A stretch of 64,000 bases of DNA from Streptomyces diacarni (GCF_003323715.1 NZ_QOIN01000053.1:61554-125553); one strand, 5' to 3'; shown: positions 40,130 through 48,773, counted from the first letter of the stretch. Notes: generated from the sequence alone by a model not told the origin. Numbers and translations are program-made.

Positions 40130-41014
40130 ATGAGGAGCAGTAACCCGGTCTTCTCGCGACGGGGGTTCAGCCGCGCGGGCGGCTACGCCGGCTTCAATGC
40201 GCAGCAGCAGCCGCAGGCCGGGAACCCGTACGCGTCCAACCCCTACGCCGCCAACCCCCAGGCGGGCAATCCGTACGCACAGCCCAACCCGTACGCGGGC
40301 CAGCAGACGCAGACCCCCGGTCAGCCGTACACGGCGCCGCCGGCTCCGCCGTCCGCCGGGCGGATGACCATGGACGACGTGGTCGCCCGTACGGGAATGA
40401 CCCTCGGCCTCGTCGTCGTCACCGCCGCGGTGGCCTGGCTCACCGGTCTCTCGCTCGGCCTCGCGCTGGGCGCAGGGCTGGTGGCGATGGTGCTCGGCTT
40501 CGTCCAGGCGTTCAAGCGCAAGGCCTCGCCCGCGCTGATCCTGGCGTACGCCGCCTTCGAAGGCCTCTTCCTCGGCGCACTGAGCAACTACGTCAACCAG
40601 TGGGTCAACGGCGCCGCGATGCAGGCGGTGCTCGGCACGATGGCGGTCTTCACCGCCGTGCTGGTGATGTACAAGACCCGCATCATCCGGGTCACGCAGC
40701 GGTTCTACCGCTTCGTGATGGCCGCGGCGATCGGGTTCGTGCTGCTGATGGCCGTCAACCTGCTCTTCGCCGCCTTCGGCGGCGGTGACGGGCTCGGTTT
40801 CCGCAGCGGCGGTCTCGGCATCCTCTTCGGCGTCGTCGGCATCGTGCTCGGCGCCCTGTTCCTCGCCCTGGACTTCAAGCAGGTCGAGGACGGCATCGCC
40901 TACGGCGCACCGAAGGAGGAGGCGTGGCTGTCCGCCTTCGGCCTGACGCTGACTCTCGTGTGGATCTACATGGAGTTCCTGCGCCTGATCGCCATTCTGC
41001 AAGGCGACAACTAG
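40130..41014 (+). CDS. Bax inhibitor-1/YccA family membrane protein
   Basis: 294 residues from ATG 40130 with a GGAGGAGTGAG ribosome site. The first 80 residues are an Asn-Pro-Tyr-Ala repeat region (QAGNPYASNPYAANPQAGNPY). Seven membrane segments follow: MTLGLVVVTAAVAWLTGLSL, AGLVAMVLGFVQAF, LILAYAAFEGLFLGALSNYV, AVLGTMAVFTAVLVMYKT, FVMAAAIGFVLLMAVNLLF, ILFGVVGIVLGALFLALDFKQVEDG and WLSAFGLTLTLVWIYMEFLRLI. The AFEGLFLGALS and FKQVEDG motifs are family signatures. Members modulate ion flux or membrane proteases. Two strong terminators follow. Confidence 0.88.
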   Translation: MRSSNPVFSRRGFSRAGGYAGFNAQQQPQAGNPYASNPYAANPQAGNPYAQPNPYAGQQTQTPGQPYTAPPAPPSAGRMTMDDVVARTGMTLGLVVVTAAVAWLTGLSLGLALGAGLVAMVLGFVQAFKRKASPALILAYAAFEGLFLGALSNYVNQWVNGAAMQAVLGTMAVFTAVLVMYKTRIIRVTQRFYRFVMAAAIGFVLLMAVNLLFAAFGGGDGLGFRSGGLGILFGVVGIVLGALFLALDFKQVEDGIAYGAPKEEAWLSAFGLTLTLVWIYMEFLRLIAILQGDN

Positions 41015-41020
41015 CGAAGG

Positions 41021-41049
41021 ACGGTGCCGGGCGCGATGCCCGGCACCGT
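41021..41049 (+). terminator. First terminator after the YccA-like gene
   Basis: ACGGTGCCGGGC and GCCCGGCACCGT form a perfect 12-bp stem with a 5-base loop, six bases after the stop codon. Confidence 0.75.
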
Positions 41050-41065
41050 GTGCGCCGCACACCGC

Positions 41066-41100
41066 GAGGGCCCGGGAGGTGTTCCACCTCCCGGGCCCTC
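41066..41100 (+). terminator. Second terminator after the YccA-like gene
   Basis: GAGGGCCCGGGAGGTG and CACCTCCCGGGCCCTC form a perfect 16-bp stem with a 3-base TTC loop. Two hairpins in tandem isolate this gene from the minus-strand gene downstream. Confidence 0.8.
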
Positions 41101-41234
41101 GGCTGTTCTTCCGGCCGTGCCGGCCGTGCGCCGTGCCGGCCCGGGGTTTCTCGGGTGCCGCCCGGCGGCCGGTCCTCGTGCGGGTGTCCTAGGGTCTTCG
41201 GATCGCTCGGGCCTGCCCCGGCATACGGCCGGGC

Positions 41235-41462
41235 CTAGAGGTGGCGCGCGGCGCGCCGCAGGTCGTGTTCGTGGATGATCGCTTTGGCGTGCCCGTAGGC
41301 GAGGTCGTGCGCGCCACGGAGCCAGCTCACCTTCTCCTCGAAGCGGACGAGAGCGGGACCTTCGTCCACCGTGCGCAGCCAGTCGGAGACTTCACGGCCG
41401 GTGCACTGGGGGATGCGGGAGAGCATGTTCCGGTGGGTCTCTTCGGAGAAGACTTGGGACAT
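41235..41462 (-). CDS. DUF4287-type small protein
   Basis: 75 residues from ATG 41462 with a GGAGG site five bases upstream. The sequence SEETHRNMLSRIPQCTGREVSDWLRTVDEG...WLRGAHDLAYGHAKAIIHEHDLRRAARHL matches the DUF4287 pattern, a small helical family with a conserved T-G-(R/K)-x-x-x-x-W and GHAKAI(I/V)HE motif. The function is not established. It is divergent from a small leaderless gene. Confidence 0.85.
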   Translation of the reverse strand: MSQVFSEETHRNMLSRIPQCTGREVSDWLRTVDEGPALVRFEEKVSWLRGAHDLAYGHAKAIIHEHDLRRAARHL

Positions 41463-41564
41463 CGGCGCCTCCGGACGCTTTTGCAATGAGTCCTTGGCCA
41501 CACGTTGCCTGAGTGCGCGGGCGTTGGCAACAGTGTGGTCGCTCCGCACCGGGAGAGGGCTGGA

Positions 41565-41570
41565 TAGGGT
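41565..41570 (+). promoter_or_regulatory. -10 box for a leaderless small gene
   Basis: TAGGGT ends six bases before GTG 41577, and no ribosome site is present. Confidence 0.5.
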
Positions 41571-41576
41571 GAGGCC

Positions 41577-41906
41577 GTGCCCCGTGTTGACACCCGTGCC
41601 CTGACCGATGCCGTGGAGCGCCTCGCCGACCGGCTGCGGGCGGCGCCGCAGAGCGCCCTGACCCGCGGCGCCGCGGCCGACGGCCTCGCTCTGGCGCGGG
41701 AACTCGCCGCGCTGGCACAGCGCCTGGAGTGCGGAGCGGAGAGTGCCGCGCGCCGCACGCTGCCCGACGCGGGCGTCTTCGCTGTCGGCGACCAACTCGC
41801 CGTCGCCGGACACGACCTGGCCGCGGCCCTGGAGGAGGCTCCCGACGCGGACGCCGAGCCCGCCTTGGCGGAAGCCCTGCGCGCGGTGGCGGCAGCGCCC
41901 TTGTAG
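41577..41906 (+). CDS. Small Ala-rich helical hypothetical protein
   Basis: 109 residues, mostly predicted alpha helix (DAVERLADRLRAAPQSALTRGAAADGLALARELAALAQRLE...VAGHDLAAALEEA). The family is unknown to me. Support comes from the leaderless promoter position, sensible third-position bias and its compact place between genes on the other strand. It ends 15 bases before the stop of the convergent membrane protein gene. Confidence 0.65.
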   Translation: MPRVDTRALTDAVERLADRLRAAPQSALTRGAAADGLALARELAALAQRLECGAESAARRTLPDAGVFAVGDQLAVAGHDLAAALEEAPDADAEPALAEALRAVAAAPL

Positions 41907-41920
41907 GCGGCCCCTCGCGT

Positions 41921-43192
41921 CTACAGCGGGGTGATGACGCGGTCGGCCAGCAGGTAGGCCGTGCTGCCGTCCGGGTAGCCGAAGGTGAGCGTGTAGGAGC
42001 CGGAGACGCCGGAGCCGCCCATCAGCACGGGGGCCTCCCCGCGGCGTACCGCGTCGGCCAGCGCCTCGCTCGTGGCGCGGTGGCCCGGCGACAGGCATAC
42101 GGTCGTCCCGTCCTCGAAGAGGTAGACGTCCAGCGTGCCGAGCGGACCCGGGCGTACGTCGGTCAGCGGCGTACGGGCCTCGGCGAGGCCGGCGAGGCGT
42201 TCGATGGTGCGCTCGTGGTAGGTGACCGTGGGTGCGGGGGACGGCGACGCCTGCCCGGCGACCGGCTCGCCGCTGAGGGTGTAGTCGGGCTGGGACGGAT
42301 GGCGGCGCCGGGCGGCCGCCAGGTCGGGCGATTCCGCGTCGGACTCCGCGCTCACGTCCTGGGCGTGGGACGAGGGGCGGGCGGGGGTGCCGTCCGGCTC
42401 CTCCCCGTCCTCGCCCGGATGCGTGTCCCACGTGTCCCAGGTGTCCCAGGCGTCGAACGAGGCTGTGGCGGCCATGTCGGCCATGTCGGCTGGGGTCACG
42501 TTCACGTCGATGTCCCCGTCCTCGGGGCCCGGCTGGCGCGGGATGAACATCTGACCGGTCTCCGAGCCGTGCGGCGCCGGCCGCTGACCGGCGGGGCCGG
42601 TGAGGTCGGCGGAGTCGGCGGAGTCGGAGGAGTCGGCGTAATCCGTGAAGTCCACGAGGCCGGTGAGGTCGGTGGCCCCCGGGTCGCAGTCCGTGCACCG
42701 GTTCGGGTCGGTGAAGCCGTCGGCGAGGTCGCCGGGTGCGATCTCGTACTCGGTGCCGTGCCCCGCCAGCAGGGCGCCGGACTCCGGTCCCGCGTCGCCG
42801 CGTGCCTCCTGGGCGGCCCAGAAGGCACGCGCCTCGGCGAGTTCGCGCTCCCGCTCGTCCGCCAGCGCGGCGGCGACCGCGGCGCGGATCTGCCGGGAGA
42901 AGGGACCTGCCGCCTCCGTGTCGCCCTCCGCGGCCGCTGCCGTGGGGGCGTCGGTGGCCGCTGCTGCCACGCGGGCTTCCTCGGCCGCTGCGGCACGGGC
43001 TCCGTCAGCCGGTGCCGTGCGGGCGTGCGGGACCACGGTGGGCGCGCCCGTGGCGTCGGGCCGCCCCGCCTCCAGTTCGGCGCGCAGCGCCGTCAGCTGG
43101 CGGCGCAGGCCACGCGCCGTGTGCAGTGCCGCACCGCCCAATGCGGTGGCCACGGCCGCCGCACACAGCAGGATGAGGGATATGGCGCTCAC
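41921..43192 (-). CDS. Membrane-anchored hypothetical protein with disordered middle
   Basis: 423 residues from GTG 43192. One N-terminal membrane segment (AISLILLCAAAVATALGGAAL) is followed by an Arg/Ala/Glu-rich helical region, an acidic Asp/Ser/Thr-rich disordered stretch, and a C-terminal folded domain of about 120 residues (YHERTIERLAGLAEARTPL...GSGVSGSYTLTFGYPDGSTAYLLADRVITPL) likely to be beta-rich. The family is unknown to me. GTG 43192 has a GGGAG site eight bases away; GTG 43249 is the alternative. A 9-bp repeat near 42425 encodes WDTWDTWDT. Confidence 0.65.
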   Translation of the reverse strand: MSAISLILLCAAAVATALGGAALHTARGLRRQLTALRAELEAGRPDATGAPTVVPHARTAPADGARAAAAEEARVAAAATDAPTAAAAEGDTEAAGPFSRQIRAAVAAALADERERELAEARAFWAAQEARGDAGPESGALLAGHGTEYEIAPGDLADGFTDPNRCTDCDPGATDLTGLVDFTDYADSSDSADSADLTGPAGQRPAPHGSETGQMFIPRQPGPEDGDIDVNVTPADMADMAATASFDAWDTWDTWDTHPGEDGEEPDGTPARPSSHAQDVSAESDAESPDLAAARRRHPSQPDYTLSGEPVAGQASPSPAPTVTYHERTIERLAGLAEARTPLTDVRPGPLGTLDVYLFEDGTTVCLSPGHRATSEALADAVRRGEAPVLMGGSGVSGSYTLTFGYPDGSTAYLLADRVITPL

Positions 43193-43393
43193 TGACTTGA
43201 CTCCCGGTTCCGGTTCGTTCCCCCTGACGCGGTCCCCCCGGTCGTTCACCCTGAATTCCTACAACAGCGGTGTCGGTACACGGTGTCGGTGAGGTCGTCC
43301 AAGGCTCTTCGACCGTAGTGCAAATCCCGGCGAACTGGACAGGTGGGAGACCGGCGCCGTCCCCGGCGCACCGCTCTGACCTGCGAAAATGTG

Positions 43394-43432
43394 GCGCCCC
43401 CAGGGTGTATATCACATCCTGGGGGCGCTTTT
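43394..43432. terminator. Terminator between thiolase and the membrane protein gene
   Basis: GCGCCCCCAGG (43394-43404) and CCTGGGGGCGC (43418-43428) form a perfect 11-bp stem with an AT-rich 13-base loop. A TTTT run follows on the plus strand and, reading leftward, an ATTTTCG follows on the minus strand, so it can act both ways. The thiolase gene on the minus strand ends 57 bases before it. Confidence 0.85.
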
Positions 43433-43484
43433 GTCTCGGCGGCGTCTCAGCGGGTGGGCGACCGGGGACCGCCGCGCTCCGAGG

Positions 43485-44705
43485 TCAGCTCAGGCGCTCC
43501 AGCACCATCGCCATGCCCTGACCGCCGCCCACGCACATCGTCTCCAGGCCGAACTGCTTGTCGTGCCACTGGAGCGAGTTGAGCAGCGTGGTGGTGATGC
43601 GGGCGCCGGTCATCCCGAAGGGGTGACCGACGGCGATGGCGCCGCCGTTGACGTTGAGCTTGTCGAGGTCGATGCCGAGGTCCTGGTAGGAGGGGATGAC
43701 CTGCGCGGCGAAGGCCTCGTTGATCTCGACCAGGTCGATGTCGCCGATCGACATGCCCGCGCGGGCGAGTGCCTGGTTGCTGGCCTCGACCGGGCCGTAC
43801 CCCATGATCTCGGGGGAGAGCGCCGAGACGCCGGTCGACACGATGCGGGCGAGCGGGGTCAGCCCCAGCTCGCGGGCCTTGGTGTCGGACATGATCACCA
43901 GCGCGGCGGCGCCGTCGTTGAGCGCGCAGCAGTTACCCGCGGTGACCAGGCCGTCCGGGCGGAAGACGGGCTTGAGGCCCTCGACGCCCTCCAGGGTCAC
44001 CCCGGGCCGCGGCCCGTCGTCCTTGCCGACGACCGTGCCGTCGGGGGTGGTGACCGGCGTGATCTCCCGCTCCCAGAAGCCGTCGGCGATCGCCTTCTCC
44101 GCCAGGTTCTGGGAGCGGACGCCGAACTCGTCCATCTCCCGGCGGGTGACGCCCTTGTGCCGCGCGAGGTTCTCGGCGGTCTGGCCCATCGCGATGTAGA
44201 CGTCGGGGACCTGCTCGTTCTCGCGCGGGTCGGTCCAGCCTTCTCCCCCCTGCTCGGCGCGGGCCGCGGTGCGCGCCTCGGCGTCGGCGAAGAGCGGGTT
44301 GTGCGTGTCGGGCATCCCGTCCGAGGTGCCCTTGACCGAACGGGAGACCGCCTCGACACCCGCCGAGACGAACACGTCGCCCTCGCCCGCCTTGATCGCG
44401 TGCAGCGCCATGCGGGTCGTCTGCAGGGACGAGGAGCAGTAGCGGGTGATCGTGCAGCCCGGCAGGTGGTCCATGCCCATCTGCACCGCGACGACGCGGC
44501 CGAGGTTGTGGCCCTGCTCGCCGCCGGGGAGACCGCAGCCGAGCATCAGGTCGTCGATGTCCCGCGGGTCCAGCTCGGGCACCTTGGCCAGCGCCGCCTT
44601 GATGATCTCGGCCGTCAGGTCGTCCGGGCGTACGTCCTTGAGGGAGCCCTTGAAGGCGCGGCCGATGGGGGAGCGGGCGGCGGAGACGATCACTGCTTCG
44701 GGCAT
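43485..44705 (-). CDS. Acetyl-CoA C-acetyltransferase (thiolase)
   Basis: 406 residues from ATG 44705 with an AGGAG site. It condenses or cleaves acyl-CoAs in beta-oxidation or acetoacetyl-CoA synthesis. Family features are AVIVSAARSPIGRAFKGSL, LMLGCGLPGGEQGHNLGR, the nucleophile Cys near residue 88 in ITRYCSSSLQTTRMAL, SAGVEAVSR, NEAFAAQV, NVNGGAIAVGHPFGMTGAR with the catalytic His, and the second Cys in TMCVGGGQGMAMVLE. The full length and active-site triad are present. It stands alone; a palindrome upstream (44808-44819) may be a regulator site. Confidence 0.95.
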   Translation of the reverse strand: MPEAVIVSAARSPIGRAFKGSLKDVRPDDLTAEIIKAALAKVPELDPRDIDDLMLGCGLPGGEQGHNLGRVVAVQMGMDHLPGCTITRYCSSSLQTTRMALHAIKAGEGDVFVSAGVEAVSRSVKGTSDGMPDTHNPLFADAEARTAARAEQGGEGWTDPRENEQVPDVYIAMGQTAENLARHKGVTRREMDEFGVRSQNLAEKAIADGFWEREITPVTTPDGTVVGKDDGPRPGVTLEGVEGLKPVFRPDGLVTAGNCCALNDGAAALVIMSDTKARELGLTPLARIVSTGVSALSPEIMGYGPVEASNQALARAGMSIGDIDLVEINEAFAAQVIPSYQDLGIDLDKLNVNGGAIAVGHPFGMTGARITTTLLNSLQWHDKQFGLETMCVGGGQGMAMVLERLS

Positions 44706-44807
44706 CAGGAGCTCCTGGGGGAGTCGGCGGATCGGCGGTACGCAGCGGAAGCTACCCGCCCGTAGGGTGCCGGTCACGGTCTGAACGGTGTGATGCGGGC
44801 CTCTTCT

Positions 44808-44819
44808 AAGCGTTTGCTT
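44808..44819. promoter_or_regulatory. AAGCGTTTGCTT palindrome upstream of thiolase
   Basis: AAGC-GTTT-GCTT is a perfect 4-bp arm palindrome in a short AT-rich patch, 103 bases upstream of the thiolase start. It resembles operators used by TetR-type regulators of fatty-acid metabolism, but no regulator is adjacent. The call is tentative. Confidence 0.35.
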
Positions 44820-44980
44820 TGCCCCGGGGAGGCGTCAAGAAGCTCCCGCCGAGCAGCGCGCCGCTCGGCCGCGCCCCTCCTCCCCGTCCCGGAGCTGTCC
44901 GCCCCATCCCGTCCCGGAGCTGTCCGCTCAGTGGGCGGCACGCTCTCGTCCGGCACGCTCCCGTCCGGGCCGCCGGCCGC

Positions 44981-46012
44981 TCAGTGGCGTTCGGGTTCCT
45001 CCTCGCGCTGCCAGGTGGTCTCCTGCTCGGGCGGCAGCCTGCGCCGGCGGCGGTGCTTGAGCAGCGCCCAGGGGCCCCGCATCCCGGCGACCTCGGTGCC
45101 GCCCTCGGCCGCCGCCTCGGCCGCCGCACGGGCGACCGGCAGCACGCCCTCGCGACGGCGGCTGTCGGGGCGCTCGTCCGGCCACAGCCCCAGCGCCGCG
45201 CACAGGGTGGGCAGGACCGCCATGGCGGCGGTGGCGTACCCCTCGGCGGACGGGTGGTAGTTGTCCGGGCCGAACAGCTCGCGCGGGTTGGCGGAGAACT
45301 CAGGCCCCAGCAGGTCGCCCAGCGAGACCGTCCGTCCGCCCTCCTCGACGACGGCGATGGTCTGTGCCGCCGCCAGCTGACGTGAAAGCCGCCGCGCGAT
45401 CCAGCGCAGCGGCTGCCCGACGGGCTCGACACTGCCCAGGTCGGGGCAGGTGCCGACCACCACCTCGCAGCCGGCCGTCCGCAGCCGCGCCACCGCGTCC
45501 GACAGGTAGCGGACCGAGCGGGCCGGGGACATCCGGTGGGTGACGTCGTTGGCGCCGATCATGATGACGCACACGTCCGGTGCCATCGCCGGCTCCCGTG
45601 CGCTCAGCAGCAGCGTGATCTGCCGCTCCAGGTCGTCGGACATGGCCCCGGACAGTGCGACGTTGCGCAGTTCCACGGGGCGCTCGGCCACGGCCGCGAG
45701 CGCGGAGGCCAGCAGGGCGCCGGGCGTCTGCCGTGCCCTGGGCACGCCCTGTCCCGCCGCCGTCGAGTCGCCGAGGAAGGCCATGCGCAGCTCGCGCCCG
45801 GCGTAGAGCCTGCCGAAGGCGCCGCCGTACAGACCGTCGGACTCGGGCGGCTCGTCGTCCGAGCCGCCGATATGACGTTTCGCCAGTTGGAGTTCGGTGA
45901 ACAGCAGCCCGACCGCCGCCCCGCCGACCAGGCCGATTCCGCCGCCTCCGTAGGCGGCTGCGGTCGCGATTCGCCGGGCCACTCTCGCGCTCGACGCCTT
46001 CGACATCGGCAT
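44981..46012 (-). CDS. Secreted or membrane-anchored SGNH/GDSL hydrolase
   Basis: 343 residues. An N-terminal hydrophobic segment (AAAYGGGGIGLVGGAAVGLLF) anchors or exports the protein. The SGNH fold shows the nucleophile Ser in RMAFLGDSTAAGQGV (block I), NVALSGAMSDDL with Gly of block II, IMIGANDVTHR with Asn of block III, and the Asp-His pair in GPDNYHPSAEGYATAA (block V). It is probably an esterase or lipase of the actinobacterial cell envelope. The C-terminal tail is basic (KHRRRRRLPPEQ). ATG 46006 is a possible alternative start. Confidence 0.9.
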   Translation of the reverse strand: MPMSKASSARVARRIATAAAYGGGGIGLVGGAAVGLLFTELQLAKRHIGGSDDEPPESDGLYGGAFGRLYAGRELRMAFLGDSTAAGQGVPRARQTPGALLASALAAVAERPVELRNVALSGAMSDDLERQITLLLSAREPAMAPDVCVIMIGANDVTHRMSPARSVRYLSDAVARLRTAGCEVVVGTCPDLGSVEPVGQPLRWIARRLSRQLAAAQTIAVVEEGGRTVSLGDLLGPEFSANPRELFGPDNYHPSAEGYATAAMAVLPTLCAALGLWPDERPDSRRREGVLPVARAAAEAAAEGGTEVAGMRGPWALLKHRRRRRLPPEQETTWQREEEPERH

Positions 46013-46418
46013 TGTGCTCTTCCGCCTCCCGCGTTGCCGTACTGATGATTCGTCCGGTTGCTGTGGTCAACCTGGTTCGGTTGCCGTTGCTTCGTCTGAT
46101 TCCGCTGGTTCCGCTGGTTCCACTGATTCAGCTGGTTCGCGGCGTGGACGTGCGCGCCGTTCCTCGGGTGGCGCGCGGCTTCGTCGGACGATGTTCCCGA
46201 GGCCCGTTCGGGAAGCCTCCCGAAGGACCCTGGTCCGGGTGGCCGCCCAGTAAGTGGTGACCGTCCCGCCGCGCGCCGGGGCTCGTACCCCTCAAGACTG
46301 TGTTGCCCGCCCCGGACCGTGCTGCAACGCGCCCCCTGCGTGCGCGTGTTGCCCCATATGGTGTCGGCACGGGCCCGCGACCCGCGGCCCGCGACCACGA
46401 CTACGCGCGGAGACCACG
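46013..46418. other. 406-bp divergent region between the SGNH and cystathionine synthase genes
   Basis: No gene is supported. It contains a 9-bp repeat array (46096-46140) and must hold two divergent promoters; TATGGT at about 46358 is a possible -10 box for the rightward gene. Confidence 0.5.
46096..46140. repeat. Five degenerate 9-bp repeats
   Basis: CTGATTCCG, CTGGTTCCG, CTGGTTCCA, CTGATTCAG and CTGGTTCGC run back to back, with similar GGTT/GATTC words for 60 bases upstream. The lower GC content stands out. They lie upstream of both divergent genes. Confidence 0.7.
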
Positions 46419-47807
46419 GTGCAGTATCACGAGTCGATGATCGAGCTTGTCGGCAACACCCCGCTGCTCAAGCTCACCAGTGTCACGGAAGGCATCCAGG
46501 CCACCGTCCTGGCCAAGGTGGAGTACTTCAACCCGGGCGGCTCCGTGAAGGACCGGATCGCGCTGCGCATGATCGAGGCGGCCGAGGAGTCGGGCGCGCT
46601 GCGCCCCGGCGGAGTGATCGTCGAACCCACCTCGGGCAACACCGGGGTCGGTCTGGCCATCGTGGCGCAGCAGAAGGGCTACCGCTGCCTGTTCGTGTGC
46701 CCCGACAAGGTCTCCACCGACAAGATCAACGTGCTGCGTGCCTACGGGGCCGAGGTCGTGGTCTGCCCCACGGCCGTCGACCCGGAACACCCCGACTCGT
46801 ACTACAACGTCTCCGACCGGCTGGTGCGGGAGACCCCCGGGGCCTGGAAGCCCGACCAGTACAGCAACCCCGACAACCCCCGCTCGCACTACGAGACGAC
46901 CGGGCCCGAGCTCTGGGAGCAGACGGACGGGCGGATCACCCACTTCGTCGCGGGTATCGGCACAGGCGGCACCATCAGCGGCACCGGACGGTACCTGAAA
47001 GAGGTAAGCGGCGACCGGGTGCGGATCGTGGGCGCCGACCCCGAGGGCTCGGTCTACTCCGGTGGCAGCGGGCGGCCCTACCTCGTCGAAGGCGTCGGCG
47101 AGGACTTCTGGCCCGACGCGTACGACCGCAACATCACCGACGAGATCATCGGCGTCTCCGACAAGGACTCCTTCCAGATGACCCGCCGCCTCGCCAAGGA
47201 GGAGGGCCTGCTGGTGGGCGGCTCCTGCGGGATGGCGGTCGTCGGTGCGCTGGAGGTCGCGCGCCGGCTGGGTCCGGACGCCAAGGACGCGGTGGTCGTC
47301 GTCCTGCTGCCCGACAGCGGGCGCGGCTACCTCAGCAAGATCTTCAACGACGAGTGGATGAACGACTACGGCTTCCTGGAGGAGGGCGGTACCGCGGGGG
47401 CGCGGGTCGGCGACGTCCTGCGGTACAAGGAGGGCCCGCTGCCCTCCCTGGTGCACATGCACCCGGAGGAGACCGTCGGCGAGGCCATCGAGGTGCTGCG
47501 CGAGTACGGCGTCTCGCAGATGCCCGTCGTCAAGCGCGGCGCCGGCCACCCCGACGTGATGGCCGCCGAGGTGATCGGATCCGTCGTCGAACGGGAGTTG
47601 CTCGACGGACTGTTCGCGCAGCGGGCCTCCCTGGGGGACGCGCTCGACAAGCACATGAGCGCGCCGCTGCCGCACGTCGGCGCGGGCGAGGCCGTCGCCG
47701 ACCTGATGGCCGTGTTGGAGGGCGCCGACGCGGCGGTGGTACTGGCGGACGGCAAACCGAGCGGGGTCGTCAGCCGGCAGGACCTGTTGGCGTACCTGGC
47801 CCGCTGA
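46419..47807 (+). CDS. cbs: Cystathionine beta-synthase
   Basis: 462 residues from GTG 46419 with a GCGGAGA site. It joins serine and homocysteine to cystathionine in reverse transsulfuration, using PLP. The PLP Lys lies in VEYFNPGGSVKDRIALRMI, the substrate loop is VEPTSGNTGVGLAIVA, and the phosphate loop is AGIGTGGTISGTGRYLK. ADPEGSVYSGG and VVLLPDSGRGYLSKIFNDEWM are CBS-type rather than cysteine-synthase-type. Two C-terminal CBS regulatory motifs follow (HMHPEETVGEAIEVLREYGVSQMPVV and the region ending GKPSGVVSRQDLLAYL). A 12-bp terminator follows immediately. Confidence 0.93.
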   Translation: MQYHESMIELVGNTPLLKLTSVTEGIQATVLAKVEYFNPGGSVKDRIALRMIEAAEESGALRPGGVIVEPTSGNTGVGLAIVAQQKGYRCLFVCPDKVSTDKINVLRAYGAEVVVCPTAVDPEHPDSYYNVSDRLVRETPGAWKPDQYSNPDNPRSHYETTGPELWEQTDGRITHFVAGIGTGGTISGTGRYLKEVSGDRVRIVGADPEGSVYSGGSGRPYLVEGVGEDFWPDAYDRNITDEIIGVSDKDSFQMTRRLAKEEGLLVGGSCGMAVVGALEVARRLGPDAKDAVVVVLLPDSGRGYLSKIFNDEWMNDYGFLEEGGTAGARVGDVLRYKEGPLPSLVHMHPEETVGEAIEVLREYGVSQMPVVKRGAGHPDVMAAEVIGSVVERELLDGLFAQRASLGDALDKHMSAPLPHVGAGEAVADLMAVLEGADAAVVLADGKPSGVVSRQDLLAYLAR

Positions 47808-47812
47808 GACGG

Positions 47813-47840
47813 GGGCCCGGGGGAGGTCTCCCCCGGGCCC
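47813..47840 (+). terminator. Strong hairpin after cystathionine beta-synthase
   Basis: GGGCCCGGGGGA and TCCCCCGGGCCC form a perfect 12-bp stem with a GGTC loop, five bases after the stop. Confidence 0.8.
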
Positions 47841-48183
47841 GGGTCTTCCCCGGCGCCCGAACGCCTCGCCGCCGCCTCTCGTCCCCCGGGGGGGGCCACT
47901 CCGTGGGGCCCGACGGGGGGACTACTCGTGCGGTGCCGGGCCCCGGGCGGGTTGCTCGTACGGTGACGGCCCCGGGCGGGCCATTCCGTGTGCCCCCCCG
48001 GACGGGTCCGCTCGTGCCGTGTGGGTTTCGCGGGGGGCCACACGTGCGGTGTCGGCCCTCCGTGTGGGGCTCCTCGTGCCGACCCGCCCCCCGGGAGGGG
48101 CACACGTGCGTGCCGGCCCGCCCGGTGGGGCTCCGCACGTGGCGGGCCGGTTCCCGGCGGACGCGCTCAAGCCGGAGGTGTGG
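47841..48183. repeat. Degenerate repeat-rich gap (about 340 bp)
   Basis: No gene. Between 47890 and 48170 the sequence is built from degenerate units of roughly 30 bp mixing CGTGCGGTG, GCCCCGGGCGGG, CTCGTGCC and GGGGCTCC words; at least six units can be traced. It looks like an eroded minisatellite. I see no stop-free conserved frame. Confidence 0.5.
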
Positions 48184-48606
48184 CTACTCGTTCTTGTCCC
48201 GGCGTGCGGGGGTGAACCAGGACCGGCTGGCCTGGAGGGCGTTGACGGCGACGATGCCGGCCCAGCAGGTGAACAGGCCTGTCATGCCGGCGTTGACGAC
48301 GGCGATCGCCGAGAGGGGGATCGCCAGCACCAGGGAGGCGACCGCCAGGCCGAGCCGGGCGCCGAGGCCGTCGGAGAAGACCGGCGATCCCTGGTGGGCC
48401 CTGCCCGACGCGGCGCCGCGCGCGGCCACCATCTGCTGTTCCGCCAGCTGCCGGCGCATCCGCTTGTCGACGACGTTGTCGAGCCGTTGCTCCACCTTCT
48501 CCAGGAAGGCGTCGATCAGCTCGCCCTCGTACTCGGGCCCCAGCTCCCTGCGGGTGTGCAGGGTGGCGTCGAGTTCCTTCTTCAGCTCGGGATCGGGTGT
48601 GCTCAT
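48184..48606 (-). CDS. Small two-TM membrane protein
   Basis: 140 residues from ATG 48606. A charged helical N-terminal region (PDPELKKELDATLHTRRELGPEYEGELIDAFLEKVEQRL, VDKRMRRQLAEQQ) precedes two membrane segments (GLAVASLVLAIPLSAIAVV and GLFTCWAGIVAVNAL) and a basic end (RRDKNE). This organisation is common in Streptomyces integral membrane proteins of unknown function. The ribosome site is weak (ACAGGC), so the start is less certain; open frame continues upstream to 48732. Confidence 0.72.
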   Translation of the reverse strand: MSTPDPELKKELDATLHTRRELGPEYEGELIDAFLEKVEQRLDNVVDKRMRRQLAEQQMVAARGAASGRAHQGSPVFSDGLGARLGLAVASLVLAIPLSAIAVVNAGMTGLFTCWAGIVAVNALQASRSWFTPARRDKNE

Positions 48607-48773
48607 GCCTGTCACGGTACGGGCGCGCGGGGTGGAGTGGAGTGGTGCTAGCACCCCTCCGCGGCGGGACCCGGCTGCACCACATTGCATTAAGTTGATC
48701 GAAACGAGTCTTGACGCGTCATCTTCGAGCACATAACTTTCCGGGCATCAGGCTCCCAGGAAGGCCCTCCGGC

